A DNA stretch of 64,000 nt, taken from assembly GCF_000227465.1 (NCBI RefSeq), contig NC_016047.1:4010857-4074856 (forward strand), written 5' to 3'. Numbering within the stretch: position 1 is the stretch's first letter; each line of letters starts with the position of its first letter. The DNA comes from Bacillus spizizenii TU-B-10. Its GTDB lineage: Bacteria; Bacillota; Bacilli; Bacillales; Bacillaceae. A program made the position numbers and the translations under genes. Below the pieces are notes generated by a model. That model was not told the DNA's origin and did not search any database. It worked only from the letters and a program-made list of their open reading frames with translations. Positions 17,222 to 25,160 of this stretch are shown piece after piece.

Positions 17222-17418
17222 TTCAATTAAAATATAGTTTGAAGTGAGATATTTATAATCAGGAATATCTTCTAACTTGAAAAACTCTTAGTTATTTTAT
17301 CTTAAATTATCATATAACATTTGTATTAAGTCCGATATAGATCTCAGTTTCGATATCTTCATATTCTTTTAGTATAACTATAAGCGAATGTGTTTCTATG
17401 CCAACAACTCTTTTGGTG
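17222..17418 (-). pseudogene. Second decayed coding scrap next to the immunity gene
   Basis: Directly after the Imm8-like stop codon another reverse frame reads NTKRVVGIETHSLIVILKEY and on to EIYIGLNTNVI before a TGA at 17312-17310. A further short frame, EFFKLEDIPDYKYLTSNYIL (17287-17222), ends in TAG. Both look protein-like rather than random. They may be the tail of one more immunity gene that has lost its start, or an older C-terminus of the adjacent gene. No SD or start codon was found. Confidence 0.4.
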
Positions 17419-17745
17419 TTATCCTTGTAATTTAAAATATTGAGATAAATTATTCACATACTTATCATAGTCATCGTCTTTACATTTATTCATAATAGTC
17501 TCTACAGTAGAATTGACAGTTTTTATATTAAAATCTCTCATTATGAAATATCCATGCCCTAATTCAATTTCAGTACTTTCAAGTATCTTATCCAATCTTT
17601 TAGGGCTAAGAACGTTAAAAGTAAACAAATCAGAAGCACCTGGTATATCGTGCAATCCTACATCAAGTTCAAATGAAACGTAGAAATCATCAGCGTCTTC
17701 ACCCCAATTTTCATAATCCTTAGTTAAAGCTTTAATTTCTAACAT
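17419..17745 (-). CDS. Imm8-like immunity protein for the adjacent LXG toxin
   Basis: 108 residues, acidic, cytosolic, no signal peptide. The middle (SFELDVGLHDIPGASDLFTF, then NVLSPKRLDKIL) follows the Imm8 pattern of a beta-rich domain with a DxF-x-V-x-x-P-K-x-L stretch. It lies 16 nt downstream of the toxin gene on the same strand, the standard place for the cognate immunity gene. The position is that of 168 yxxD, but I do not think it is the same protein. Imm8 membership is by pattern from memory; pairing with the toxin is inferred from adjacency. Decayed sequence follows its stop codon. Confidence 0.75.
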   Translation of the reverse strand: MLEIKALTKDYENWGEDADDFYVSFELDVGLHDIPGASDLFTFNVLSPKRLDKILESTEIELGHGYFIMRDFNIKTVNSTVETIMNKCKDDDYDKYVNNLSQYFKLQG

Positions 17746-17761
17746 AATTATATCCCACCTT

Positions 17762-19378
17762 TTAATCTAAAATATCAACATGTACATTTCTTAATTCTGT
17801 TTTTGATCCTACAACCGTAATTTCATTTTCAGTAAAGTTTGCTCTCCACATTTTTTCTTTTGGTTTATATTGCAATCTAAAAGCTCTCATTTTATCTACA
17901 CTTTTGTACCCTAAAAAATTTCCTGCTTTATCATACATTTTTTCTGCTCCTTCACCAACCCATCCTTTTCCTGCATCTAGTGCATTCTGACGTGTTGAAC
18001 TACCAAGGGTTGATAAACCTTTGGGTGAATTTTTTATTCCTATAACAGTTTGGGAAGAGCTTAAATTATCTACATATCCGGGATGCCACCACTTACTATT
18101 AACGCTACCCTTAGGAGTTTTCTTCTTTACATCTCCCTTTATATCTTTCTCCGCAACATGCTTAGCCACATCTGTGACAACACGCTTCCCGCCTCGAACC
18201 GCCAATTTTTTAACAGCGCCCTGAGGACTTACCCACTCAATAAATTCATACTGCGTTCCAGCCAGAAATGAATCCAATGACTTAGCTCCGCCTACTTTAT
18301 CCTCTGGTATGTAAGAAACTTCTTCTAGCCGCTTTTTCCCTCCAGCGTAGAATTCTCTCACAATTTGGCCGTTTTCATATACAAAATATTTGCCGCCGAC
18401 GTAGTCGATGCTTGCAGTATCACGAGTTAGTTCGTCAATCACTTCTATCGTATCTATCTTTTTTAATCCTTTATGATTATATAGTTTATCATTTATCACC
18501 CGTATGTCTCCATAGACTTTCGGATGGGCTGCTGCTTCTTTCTGTAATACAGTTAAGTTACTATCATCAGCATGAATCTCACGCTCGATCTTCTGTTGTT
18601 TGCCATCCTTCATCACGGTATCAACGTTGGACTGCTTATGTTTCTCCAGCTTCTTCAACATCAACTCCATCGGTGAATCATCCGCCTGCTTCATTTGCGA
18701 GTTTATGCCGCCGAAGGTTTGGTTGATCTTTTCTTCTTCCTGTGATTTCAAAATCGAGCCGCTTTTGTACCCTGTAATTTCAATTTTCGGCCCTGTGTAC
18801 ATCGTTTCGAGCTGATCGATATACTTTTTCATCGTTTGAAAATCTGATTTTGCGGTTTCTAGTGCTTGGGTTTGCTGACCGTCAAATTGAAAGAGCTTGT
18901 TCAGGGTGTCCGAAATCAGTCGCTCAGCCTGTTCTGTTTCCATTCGGAAAAAGGTATCATTGACTGTCGGCAGGCTGACGATGTGGTCGATGGCTGATGT
19001 CTGGCGATTGACTGCGTCAGTGAGCTGCTCTGTCACTTCTCGTGCATGCTTGACCCCGTGTCTCGCATCGTGTGAGAGAAAAGCCTCTGCGATCATGCCA
19101 TGGGAGTCAGATTCTACAGAGGAAATCGCATGCTGTGTTTGTTTCAGCACTTTTTTATATTCGTCGATAAATATGCCAAAGAAAAGGAGAAAAGGCTTGT
19201 GGCACTCCTCGTAAAAAGTCCGGATCGCATCTCCGCCTTTTCCTTTTAACGCATCCTTCATGCCTGCCAGATGCTCAACGCTTTTTTCCAGCTTCTCCAG
19301 CTGCTGTTTTTGCTTGTCCAGTTTCTCAATCGTATGCTGAATGCCCTCGTGAAGAGCGTGGACATCTAATGTTTTCAA
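17762..19378 (-). CDS. yxiD: LXG-domain polymorphic toxin secreted by the type VII (Yuk/Yue) system, YxiD type
   Basis: 538 residues from a TTG at 19378, with GGAGG 8 nt upstream. Residues 1-220 are an LXG domain: long helices with LKGKGGDAIRTFYEECHKPF and a coiled coil to about 210. A linker and a helical stretch follow, then from about 310 a beta-rich region (KVYGDIRVINDKLYNHKG). The C-terminal ~120 residues (from VNSKWWHPGYVD) are the likely toxic domain, with WVGEGAEKMYDKAGN, a KSVDKMRAFR strand and a closing WRANFTENE. In 168 YxiD is an RNase; the activity here may differ because this end is variable between strains. It is exported with the help of the small helical proteins encoded upstream. 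Confidence 0.88.
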   Translation of the reverse strand: MKTLDVHALHEGIQHTIEKLDKQKQQLEKLEKSVEHLAGMKDALKGKGGDAIRTFYEECHKPFLLFFGIFIDEYKKVLKQTQHAISSVESDSHGMIAEAFLSHDARHGVKHAREVTEQLTDAVNRQTSAIDHIVSLPTVNDTFFRMETEQAERLISDTLNKLFQFDGQQTQALETAKSDFQTMKKYIDQLETMYTGPKIEITGYKSGSILKSQEEEKINQTFGGINSQMKQADDSPMELMLKKLEKHKQSNVDTVMKDGKQQKIEREIHADDSNLTVLQKEAAAHPKVYGDIRVINDKLYNHKGLKKIDTIEVIDELTRDTASIDYVGGKYFVYENGQIVREFYAGGKKRLEEVSYIPEDKVGGAKSLDSFLAGTQYEFIEWVSPQGAVKKLAVRGGKRVVTDVAKHVAEKDIKGDVKKKTPKGSVNSKWWHPGYVDNLSSSQTVIGIKNSPKGLSTLGSSTRQNALDAGKGWVGEGAEKMYDKAGNFLGYKSVDKMRAFRLQYKPKEKMWRANFTENEITVVGSKTELRNVHVDILD

Positions 19379-19397
19379 TCCCTTGTCCTCCCGCGCT

Positions 19398-19667
19398 TTA
19401 TTTCATGGAAGATGATATGTTTTTATCCGTTTCCTTCATGGCATTTACTGCACTTTCAGTTTGTGCAATATGCTTGGCCAGAACGGACGCATATGCTTCA
19501 GTGAGCTCTTTGATGTCCTCATTTAATTGCTCGATGGACTTCACAACATTCAAATGATTTCTGCCTGAGATATGGCCGGGCAAGGAGGATTTGAGTTCAG
19601 CTGAATTCTTGAGCTGAGAGAGCCCTTGCTTCACTGTGCCATAGATCATTTTAATTTCCTGTGCCAT
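19398..19667 (-). CDS. yxiC: YxiC-type small helical partner of the LXG toxin (DUF5344)
   Basis: 89 residues, almost wholly helical, no signal peptide. It starts MAQEIKMIYGTVKQ after GTGAGGTGAG. Size and helix-turn-helix pattern resemble WXG100-like chaperones. In related type VII systems, such LXG-associated small proteins bind the LXG stalk and present the toxin for export. It is second in the yxiB-yxiC-yxiD-immunity operon, with 11-19 nt gaps, so one transcript is expected. Role inferred from that family. Confidence 0.85.
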   Translation of the reverse strand: MAQEIKMIYGTVKQGLSQLKNSAELKSSLPGHISGRNHLNVVKSIEQLNEDIKELTEAYASVLAKHIAQTESAVNAMKETDKNISSSMK

Positions 19668-19678
19668 TTGTGCTCACC

Positions 19679-20044
19679 TCACTTTTTATGTTTGTCCTTC
19701 TCTATTTCATGCTCTATCCTCGTAATTTGGCGTCTTATGGAATAGACATCGCCCTCTAATGAGTGGATTTTCCCTTCGATGCTTTCGATAATTCCACTGA
19801 CCTGTTCGCTTTTAATTTGATGATATGCTTTGTTCATTCCTTCACGAATATCTTCAAACCGCTCAGCATGTGTTCCTCTCCATGCATCCGGGGTGAGATG
19901 AGGCCGGTGAATGAGATGCTGGGCCTCAGAAAAATCGTGTTTGATTTGCCTGATTTCGTGCAGCACTCGTTTTAACTGATGGATCTGTTCCTGCTTTTCA
20001 TGTAAGTCGGCTTTTACCGAATGTAACAACATTTCACTATGCAT
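19679..20044 (-). CDS. yxiB: YxiB-type helical partner of the LXG toxin (DUF5082)
   Basis: Start chosen at ATG 20044 (MHSEMLLHSVKADLHEK), because GAGGTG lies 7 nt upstream; the frame is open 12 codons further without an SD. 121 residues, with long amphipathic helices and coiled-coil heptads (LHEKQEQIHQLKRVLHEI; the last ~45 residues). A conserved-looking LTPDAWRGTHAERF in the middle gives a W-x-G turn as in WXG100 proteins. It heads the LXG operon and probably forms a complex with YxiC and the toxin's LXG domain for type VII secretion. Upstream 20081-20314 holds no gene; no promoter was clear. Confidence 0.85.
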   Translation of the reverse strand: MHSEMLLHSVKADLHEKQEQIHQLKRVLHEIRQIKHDFSEAQHLIHRPHLTPDAWRGTHAERFEDIREGMNKAYHQIKSEQVSGIIESIEGKIHSLEGDVYSIRRQITRIEHEIEKDKHKK

Positions 20045-20314
20045 GCCGCAACACCTCATGTTTCTATCAAACTGTGTCAATTCTTTACAATACAGACTAT
20101 TTTCATATTACATGATGGGTCATATTGGATAAATAGGTAAAAGGGTCTGTCTTAAGGAGAGTTATCCCGGTTCTAAATTGCTAAAAATTCGATTTATATG
20201 ATTTTATAAGGGGGATGATAATCATAAAGGGGGTCTTTTTGTTTAGGCCTTCAACCTCACTACCATTTCTAGTTTTTTCTCACTCTTAACCGTTACTTAT
20301 AGTCAATAAAGATC

Positions 20315-20340
20315 ATAAAAAACGCCTTCTCTCGAAGGCG
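20315..20340 (-). terminator. Terminator after abn2
   Basis: CGCCTTC-TCTC-GAAGGCG forms a strong stem followed on the reverse strand by TTTTTTAT. It separates abn2 from the LXG operon. Confidence 0.85.
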
Positions 20341-20350
20341 ATTCTCCATC

Positions 20351-21769
20351 TTATTTAGATCCCCAAACAGTCTCACCGCGCACATTCAATACACTAAACG
20401 TCATCACGTTCTTCTCTCTCACCGAATCCCACTGCTGTAAAAACACTCCGCTATACTTCTTGCCGGCTAACGTAAGTTCAGCTGTATTTTTTCCGGTTTT
20501 CTGCCATGTTCCGGTCATGTCCCCGGAAATGGTATGGTTTTTGTTGAGCTGGATGTTGATGGTTTTTTTGATGTCGGCTGAAATGTCTTTTCCGTGCTGG
20601 ATGAGTTTGTATGTTCCTGTGATGTCTTTTTGTTTAACTTCTTTCAGTGTTTCTCCTGCGTAACGATATGGCGCTGTTACCGGCCAGCCGTCTTTGTTCA
20701 TGAACATTTGGTGGACTCTGACTTCGTGTTCTTCACCTCTGCCCGGGAAGCGGGTGTGGAAGATTAAATAGGAGCGTCCGGTTTTTTCGTCATAATATGC
20801 GGAATTGTGGCCTGGTGAGACGTAACCGGTTCCTTTTTCTTTTTCTGTCTCAAATGAATAGCTGCCCATGAGTTTGACGCCGTACGGTTCAATGGAACGG
20901 TCGTCGAAGAATGTTCCTTCTTTTCCGCGGACGTCAAGCATCGAGTTGCCTTCTGCGTCATAGTAAGGGCCGTCCGGTTTTTTGGAGCGGGCCACACGGA
21001 GGTTGTAGCCGCCTGTTGCGTCGAGACCGCCATATGATAGGTATAAATAGTAGTATTGGGTGTCTGGATTGTAGAGAACATATGGGCCTTCAATTCTGCT
21101 GTGGTTGCCGCCGAGCAGTTTTTTCCCGTATCCCTGCCCAGGAAGCGGGAAGCCCGTTTTCGGATTCATTTCAAGAATGAAAATGCCGCCTGAGTATGAT
21201 CCATACACCATCCACAGCTTGCCGTTTTTATCAAAGAAGGTATGCGGGTCTACGACATTCGGATGTTTGGTCGCGTCATACGGTGTTCCATCATCGCTTG
21301 TTCCTTCCATGCCTGATTTCAAAAAGATGCCTTTGTTTTTGTATGGGCCTTCGATGTTATCTGCGACAGCGACACCCATGGCGGATCTAGGCGAGTCGCC
21401 GCGGCAGGCGTTGTAGTACATGTAGTATTTTCCATCCGCCAGCTGTGTGACGTCAGCCGCCCACAGGGTATCAGATTGCGCCCATTCGAAGGTATCTTTT
21501 AATTCTTCGTAGACATTCGGAATCAGAGGATTGTCGTTGCTTACACTGGTGGTCAGCTGCTGCCATTGCATGAGGTCATTTGTTTTTGCTGAAGCGAGAT
21601 GAGATCCAAATACATAAAAGGTGCCGTTTGTCTCAATGATGGAAGGGTCATGGACGCTGACTTCTGTAAATACGGGTTTTTCTGCCTTTTGTGCATAGAC
21701 GGGGTTTGGCAGGGTGAAGGCCATGATAAGGGCTGCAAGAAAACATACACGGAACAATCGATTCAACAT
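20351..21769 (-). CDS. abn2: Secreted arabinan endo-1,5-alpha-L-arabinosidase (GH43)
   Basis: 472 residues. The signal peptide is residues 1-26 (cleavage after VYA). The GH43 five-bladed propeller follows: catalytic-base Asp in VHDPSIIE (about 40), Asp in the WAADV block and acid Glu in HSRIEGPYV (about 220). A C-terminal beta domain (about 365-472) is typical of the Abn2 type. It cuts arabinan in plant pectin outside the cell. It matches 168 YxiA/Abn2 almost residue for residue. A near-consensus cre lies about 35 nt upstream of the ATG. Confidence 0.95.
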   Translation of the reverse strand: MLNRLFRVCFLAALIMAFTLPNPVYAQKAEKPVFTEVSVHDPSIIETNGTFYVFGSHLASAKTNDLMQWQQLTTSVSNDNPLIPNVYEELKDTFEWAQSDTLWAADVTQLADGKYYMYYNACRGDSPRSAMGVAVADNIEGPYKNKGIFLKSGMEGTSDDGTPYDATKHPNVVDPHTFFDKNGKLWMVYGSYSGGIFILEMNPKTGFPLPGQGYGKKLLGGNHSRIEGPYVLYNPDTQYYYLYLSYGGLDATGGYNLRVARSKKPDGPYYDAEGNSMLDVRGKEGTFFDDRSIEPYGVKLMGSYSFETEKEKGTGYVSPGHNSAYYDEKTGRSYLIFHTRFPGRGEEHEVRVHQMFMNKDGWPVTAPYRYAGETLKEVKQKDITGTYKLIQHGKDISADIKKTINIQLNKNHTISGDMTGTWQKTGKNTAELTLAGKKYSGVFLQQWDSVREKNVMTFSVLNVRGETVWGSK

Positions 21770-21801
21770 CTACACAATTCGCCTCTCTTTTTCATTAAAT
21801 T

Positions 21802-21815
21802 TTTAAACGCTTACA
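21802..21815 (-). promoter_or_regulatory. cre site upstream of abn2
   Basis: On the reverse strand TGTAAGCGTTTAAA matches 13 of 14 cre positions, 33 nt before the abn2 ATG. CcpA repression is expected for an arabinanase. Confidence 0.65.
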
Positions 21816-21841
21816 TTTTTCTATGAAGGAACCCCGGCCCG

Positions 21842-22831
21842 TCATAAAAGCCGGATGTTTTCATATTCAAACGGGTAGGTAATTCCCCACTGTTCTCTTA
21901 CATTGTCCATGATGCTCATGACATCCAGGGAGAGACTGATGGTCTGGCTGTCTGTTTGATGCAGGACTGCTGCTTGCATATCCTCTACTTCATAGTTCAA
22001 CCCTTTTGCCGTTTCTCCTTCTTTCATCATCTCTGTTTTTCCATTTGCGTACGTAATGAACGCTTTGTCCGGCCTTGTCAAGTCGTCGACTGTGATAAAG
22101 CCATTTTCTCCGGCAACTACGCCTCTTTTTGGCATTTTCGCCCTCATTGTCAGTGATATGACAGCCATTTCGTTGTCTGCGTTTTTTAGAATCATGCCTG
22201 ACTGCTCGTCTACACCTGTGTCAGTCGGCTTGGCCGTGCTGAGGATCTCATTTGGCTGGCTCGTGAGAAAGTACCTTGCGAAAGCGAGCGCATAGGCTCC
22301 CGTGTCTAGTAGTGCGCCGCCAGCCAGTTCTTTATTAAAGAACCGATTTGTGACGTCGTATGGCTTGCGCGTTCCAAAGGAGACTTGAACCATTTTAAGA
22401 GGCCCGATGCGACCCGCCTTCACAATCTCACGGAGTTTTTTGTATAGCGGCATATGGTAGATGGTCATCGCTTCAGACACAATCAGCTGTTTTTCTTGAG
22501 CCATGCTGATGATCTCCTTTAGCTGTCTCGCATTGACGGTAATGGCCTTCTCACAAAGAACATGCTTGTGATGCTGAAGGCATTTCATCATATATTCATA
22601 GTGATTGGAATGCGGAGTGGCAATGTAGACAATATCGACATTCTCATCTTGCAGCAGTTCTTCATAGCTGCCGTATGCTTTATCGACATGATGCTCCTTG
22701 GCGAACTTCTTTGCTTTGTCTAAGTTTCGTGACCCTGCGGCATAGACCGTTCCGTTTACTTCTCTCAGTGCTTTGGCGAAATCTGAAGCGATTGCGCCAA
22801 GTCCGATGATTCCCCAATTTAAGCTCTTCAC
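21842..22831 (-). CDS. Gfo/Idh/MocA-family NAD(P)-dependent oxidoreductase
   Basis: 329 residues from a GTG at 22831, with GAGGAG 9 nt upstream. The N-terminal Rossmann fold (1-120) has GIIGLGAIASDFAKAL and the VDIVYIATPHSNHYEY strand. HVLCEKAITVN holds the catalytic EK pair, and the C-terminal alpha/beta domain contains GGALLDTGAYAL. Closest in style to the dihydrodiol/sugar dehydrogenase branch; substrate unknown, probably a sugar or polyol. It lies between abn2 and hutP, where I do not recall a gene in 168, so it may be strain-specific. It could serve sugar released from plant polymers, but neighbours alone do not prove this. No strong terminator is visible between it and abn2. Confidence 0.88.
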   Translation of the reverse strand: MKSLNWGIIGLGAIASDFAKALREVNGTVYAAGSRNLDKAKKFAKEHHVDKAYGSYEELLQDENVDIVYIATPHSNHYEYMMKCLQHHKHVLCEKAITVNARQLKEIISMAQEKQLIVSEAMTIYHMPLYKKLREIVKAGRIGPLKMVQVSFGTRKPYDVTNRFFNKELAGGALLDTGAYALAFARYFLTSQPNEILSTAKPTDTGVDEQSGMILKNADNEMAVISLTMRAKMPKRGVVAGENGFITVDDLTRPDKAFITYANGKTEMMKEGETAKGLNYEVEDMQAAVLHQTDSQTISLSLDVMSIMDNVREQWGITYPFEYENIRLL

Positions 22832-22997
22832 TGCACTTCGCTCCTCTTTTATTGAAATTTATATCTAGAGTACGACAGCAGCCGCCCGCACTCCTGTCTG
22901 GCTACGGTGTGCAATGTGCTGAAAGAAAACCCGTCCTGCTTTCTGCGTCACGCTATTACAATAGCAATCTAACTTGTTAAAGACTGTAAAAAACCTT

Positions 22998-23029
22998 TTG
23001 ACTTCTGCTGCTGAACCAATTAATATAAT
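22998..23029 (+). promoter_or_regulatory. Probable hut operon promoter region
   Basis: TTGACT (22998-23003) is followed by TAATAT after 17 nt (23021-23026) or by TATAAT after 20 nt (23024-23029). The start site should fall near 23035, about 40 nt before hutP. Which -10 is used cannot be told by eye. Confidence 0.55.
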
Positions 23030-23074
23030 ACTCAGTTAATAGTTATCAGAATTTTTAGGAATTGAGTGATTCAT

Positions 23075-23521
23075 ATGACACTGCATAAAGAGCGTCGGAT
23101 CGGCCGGCTGTCTGTTCTTCTGCTGCTGAATGAGGCGGAAGAGAGTACACAGGTCGAGGAGCTGGAGCGAGATGGATGGAAGGTCTGTCTCGGCAAGGTA
23201 GGATCAATGGACGCGCATAAAGTAGTAGCCGCAATTGAAACCGCTTCCAAAAAGAGCGGTGTCATTCAATCTGAGGGTTATCGCGAGTCACATGCGCTTT
23301 ATCATGCGACGATGGAGGCTTTGCATGGCGTGACCAGAGGTGAAATGCTGCTTGGATCGCTGCTTCGGACGGTGGGCTTGAGGTTTGCCGTTTTGAGGGG
23401 AAATCCTTATGAAAGTGAAGCAGAAGGCGATTGGATCGCTGTCTCGCTTTATGGAACAATTGGGGCGCCGATCAAAGGACTTGAGCATGAGACATTCGGC
23501 GTTGGAATCAATCACATATGA
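23075..23521 (+). CDS. hutP: HutP, RNA-binding antiterminator of the hut operon
   Basis: 148 residues from ATG 23075 (MTLHKERRIGRLSVL), the start of the known 168 protein; an in-frame GTG at 23066 is an alternative. HutP forms a hexamer that, with L-histidine and Mg2+, binds NAG triplets in the leader and disrupts the terminator before hutH. The metal- and histidine-binding region with His/Arg (GYRESHALYHATMEALHG, residues about 69-86) is present. It is nearly identical to the 168 protein by memory. First gene of hutPHUIGM; a cre lies inside it. Confidence 0.95.
   Translation: MTLHKERRIGRLSVLLLLNEAEESTQVEELERDGWKVCLGKVGSMDAHKVVAAIETASKKSGVIQSEGYRESHALYHATMEALHGVTRGEMLLGSLLRTVGLRFAVLRGNPYESEAEGDWIAVSLYGTIGAPIKGLEHETFGVGINHI
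23236..23249 (+). promoter_or_regulatory. Intragenic cre in hutP
   Basis: TGAAACCGCTTCCA matches 13 of 14 cre positions, about 200 nt into the transcript. A CcpA site at this place is known for the B. subtilis hut operon, acting as a transcription roadblock. Confidence 0.75.
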
Positions 23522-23530
23522 AACAGCCCA

Positions 23531-23593
23531 TAGATCTTAGGCGATAGGGGGCTATGCGTGAAAACAGATTTTCACAGCATAGCCCCTTTTTGT
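23531..23593 (+). promoter_or_regulatory. HutP-responsive attenuator between hutP and hutH
   Basis: Three TAG triplets at 23531-23533, 23538-23540 and 23545-23547 are spaced by exactly four bases. They run into the stem GGGGCTATGC (23548-23557), which pairs with GCATAGCCCC (23577-23586) and is followed by TTTTT. UAG-N4-UAG-N4-UAG is the HutP hexamer footprint. Bound HutP prevents the terminator and lets hutHUIGM be read. Confidence 0.92.
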
Positions 23594-23633
23594 ATGGGCG
23601 CTTTACCAAAGTAAAGACAAAGGAGTTGGACTT

Positions 23634-25160
23634 ATGGTGATTTTAGACGGTTCTTCATTGACAACAACCGACGTCGCGCGTGTGCTGTTTGATTTTGAAG
23701 AAGCAGCGGCTTCTGAAGAAAGTATGGAGCGCGTAAAAAAAAGCAGAGCGGCAGTGGAACGGATTGTTCACGAAGAAAAGACAATCTACGGCATTACCAC
23801 CGGATTTGGCAAGTTCAGTGATGTCCTGATTCAGAAAGAAGACTCGGCGGCGCTGCAGCTGAATTTAATCCTTTCTCATGCCTGCGGTGTCGGCGACCCT
23901 TTTCCTGAATGTGTTTCCAGAGCAATGCTGCTTTTACGCGCCAATGCGCTGTTAAAAGGGTTTTCCGGTGTACGTGCTGAGCTGATTGAACAATTGCTTG
24001 CTTTTTTAAATAAACGCGTCCATCCTGTCATCCCCCAGCAGGGATCACTTGGCGCAAGCGGGGATCTGGCACCGCTTTCCCATCTGGCACTTGCGCTGAT
24101 CGGCCAAGGAGAAGTCTTTTTTGAGGGGGAAAGAATGCCAGCAATGACGGGATTGAAAAAAGCCGGTATTCAGCCGGTAACGCTGACATCCAAGGAAGGG
24201 CTTGCCTTGATTAACGGGACTCAGGCCATGACCGCTATGGGTGTGGTCTCATACATTGAAGCTGAAAAACTAGCCTATCAAACTGAGCGCATTGCCAGCT
24301 TAACGATTGAAGGGCTGCGAGGAATTATAGATGCCTTTGACGAGGATATTCACTTAGCCCGCGGCTATCAGGAGCAGATCGATGTCGCAGAACGAATACG
24401 TTTCTATCTATCTGACAGCAGCCTGACAACCTCCCAAGGAGAACTGCGGGTACAGGATGCATATTCATTGCGCTGTATTCCGCAGGTACACGGTGCGACT
24501 TGGCAGACGTTAGGCTATGTCAAAGAAAAATTAGAGATTGAAATGAATGCAGCTACGGACAATCCTCTCATTTTCAATGATGGTGACAAAGTCATCTCTG
24601 GCGGAAACTTTCACGGACAGCCGATTGCCTTTGCCATGGATTTTCTGAAAATCGCAATTTCAGAGCTTGCGAATATCGCAGAGCGCCGGATCGAGAGACT
24701 TGTAAATCCACAGCTGAATGACCTGCCGCCGTTCCTAAGCCCTCATCCCGGTCTGCAATCCGGTGCAATGATCATGCAGTATGCCGCGGCCTCACTCGTT
24801 TCTGAAAATAAAACACTGGCCCATCCTGCAAGTGTGGATTCTATTCCGTCATCCGCAAACCAAGAGGACCATGTCAGCATGGGAACCATCGCCGCTCGGC
24901 ATGCTTATCAGGTGATCGCGAATGCAAGAAGAGTCATTGCGATCGAAGCGATTTGCGCATTGCAGGCGGTTGAATACAGAGGCATAGAACATGCAGCGTC
25001 CTATACCAAACAGCTTTTTCAGGAAATGAGAAAAGTCGTGCCGTCCATTCAGCAGGACCGTGTGTTTTCGTATGACATTGAACGCTTGACGGACTGGCTG
25101 AAGAAGGAATCTTTATTACCAGATCATCAAAATGAAGAACTGAGGGGGATGAACATATGA
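23634..25160 (+). CDS. hutH: Histidine ammonia-lyase
   Basis: 508 residues, family length. It turns L-histidine into trans-urocanate and ammonia, the first step of histidine breakdown. [16 protein letters not shown] contains the Ala-Ser-Gly triad (about 142-144) that cyclises to the MIO electrophile; GFG in [10 protein letters not shown] and the QNRYS-like QDAYSLR region are also present. SD AAGGAG lies before the ATG. Its stop overlaps the hutU start by 4 nt (ATGA), implying translational coupling. Expression depends on HutP antitermination and is repressed by CcpA (and CodY in 168). Confidence 0.97.
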   Translation: MVILDGSSLTTTDVARVLFDFEEAAASEESMERVKKSRAAVERIVHEEKTIYGITTGFGKFSDVLIQKEDSAALQLNLILSHACGVGDPFPECVSRAMLLLRANALLKGFSGVRAELIEQLLAFLNKRVHPVIPQQGSLGASGDLAPLSHLALALIGQGEVFFEGERMPAMTGLKKAGIQPVTLTSKEGLALINGTQAMTAMGVVSYIEAEKLAYQTERIASLTIEGLRGIIDAFDEDIHLARGYQEQIDVAERIRFYLSDSSLTTSQGELRVQDAYSLRCIPQVHGATWQTLGYVKEKLEIEMNAATDNPLIFNDGDKVISGGNFHGQPIAFAMDFLKIAISELANIAERRIERLVNPQLNDLPPFLSPHPGLQSGAMIMQYAAASLVSENKTLAHPASVDSIPSSANQEDHVSMGTIAARHAYQVIANARRVIAIEAICALQAVEYRGIEHAASYTKQLFQEMRKVVPSIQQDRVFSYDIERLTDWLKKESLLPDHQNEELRGMNI

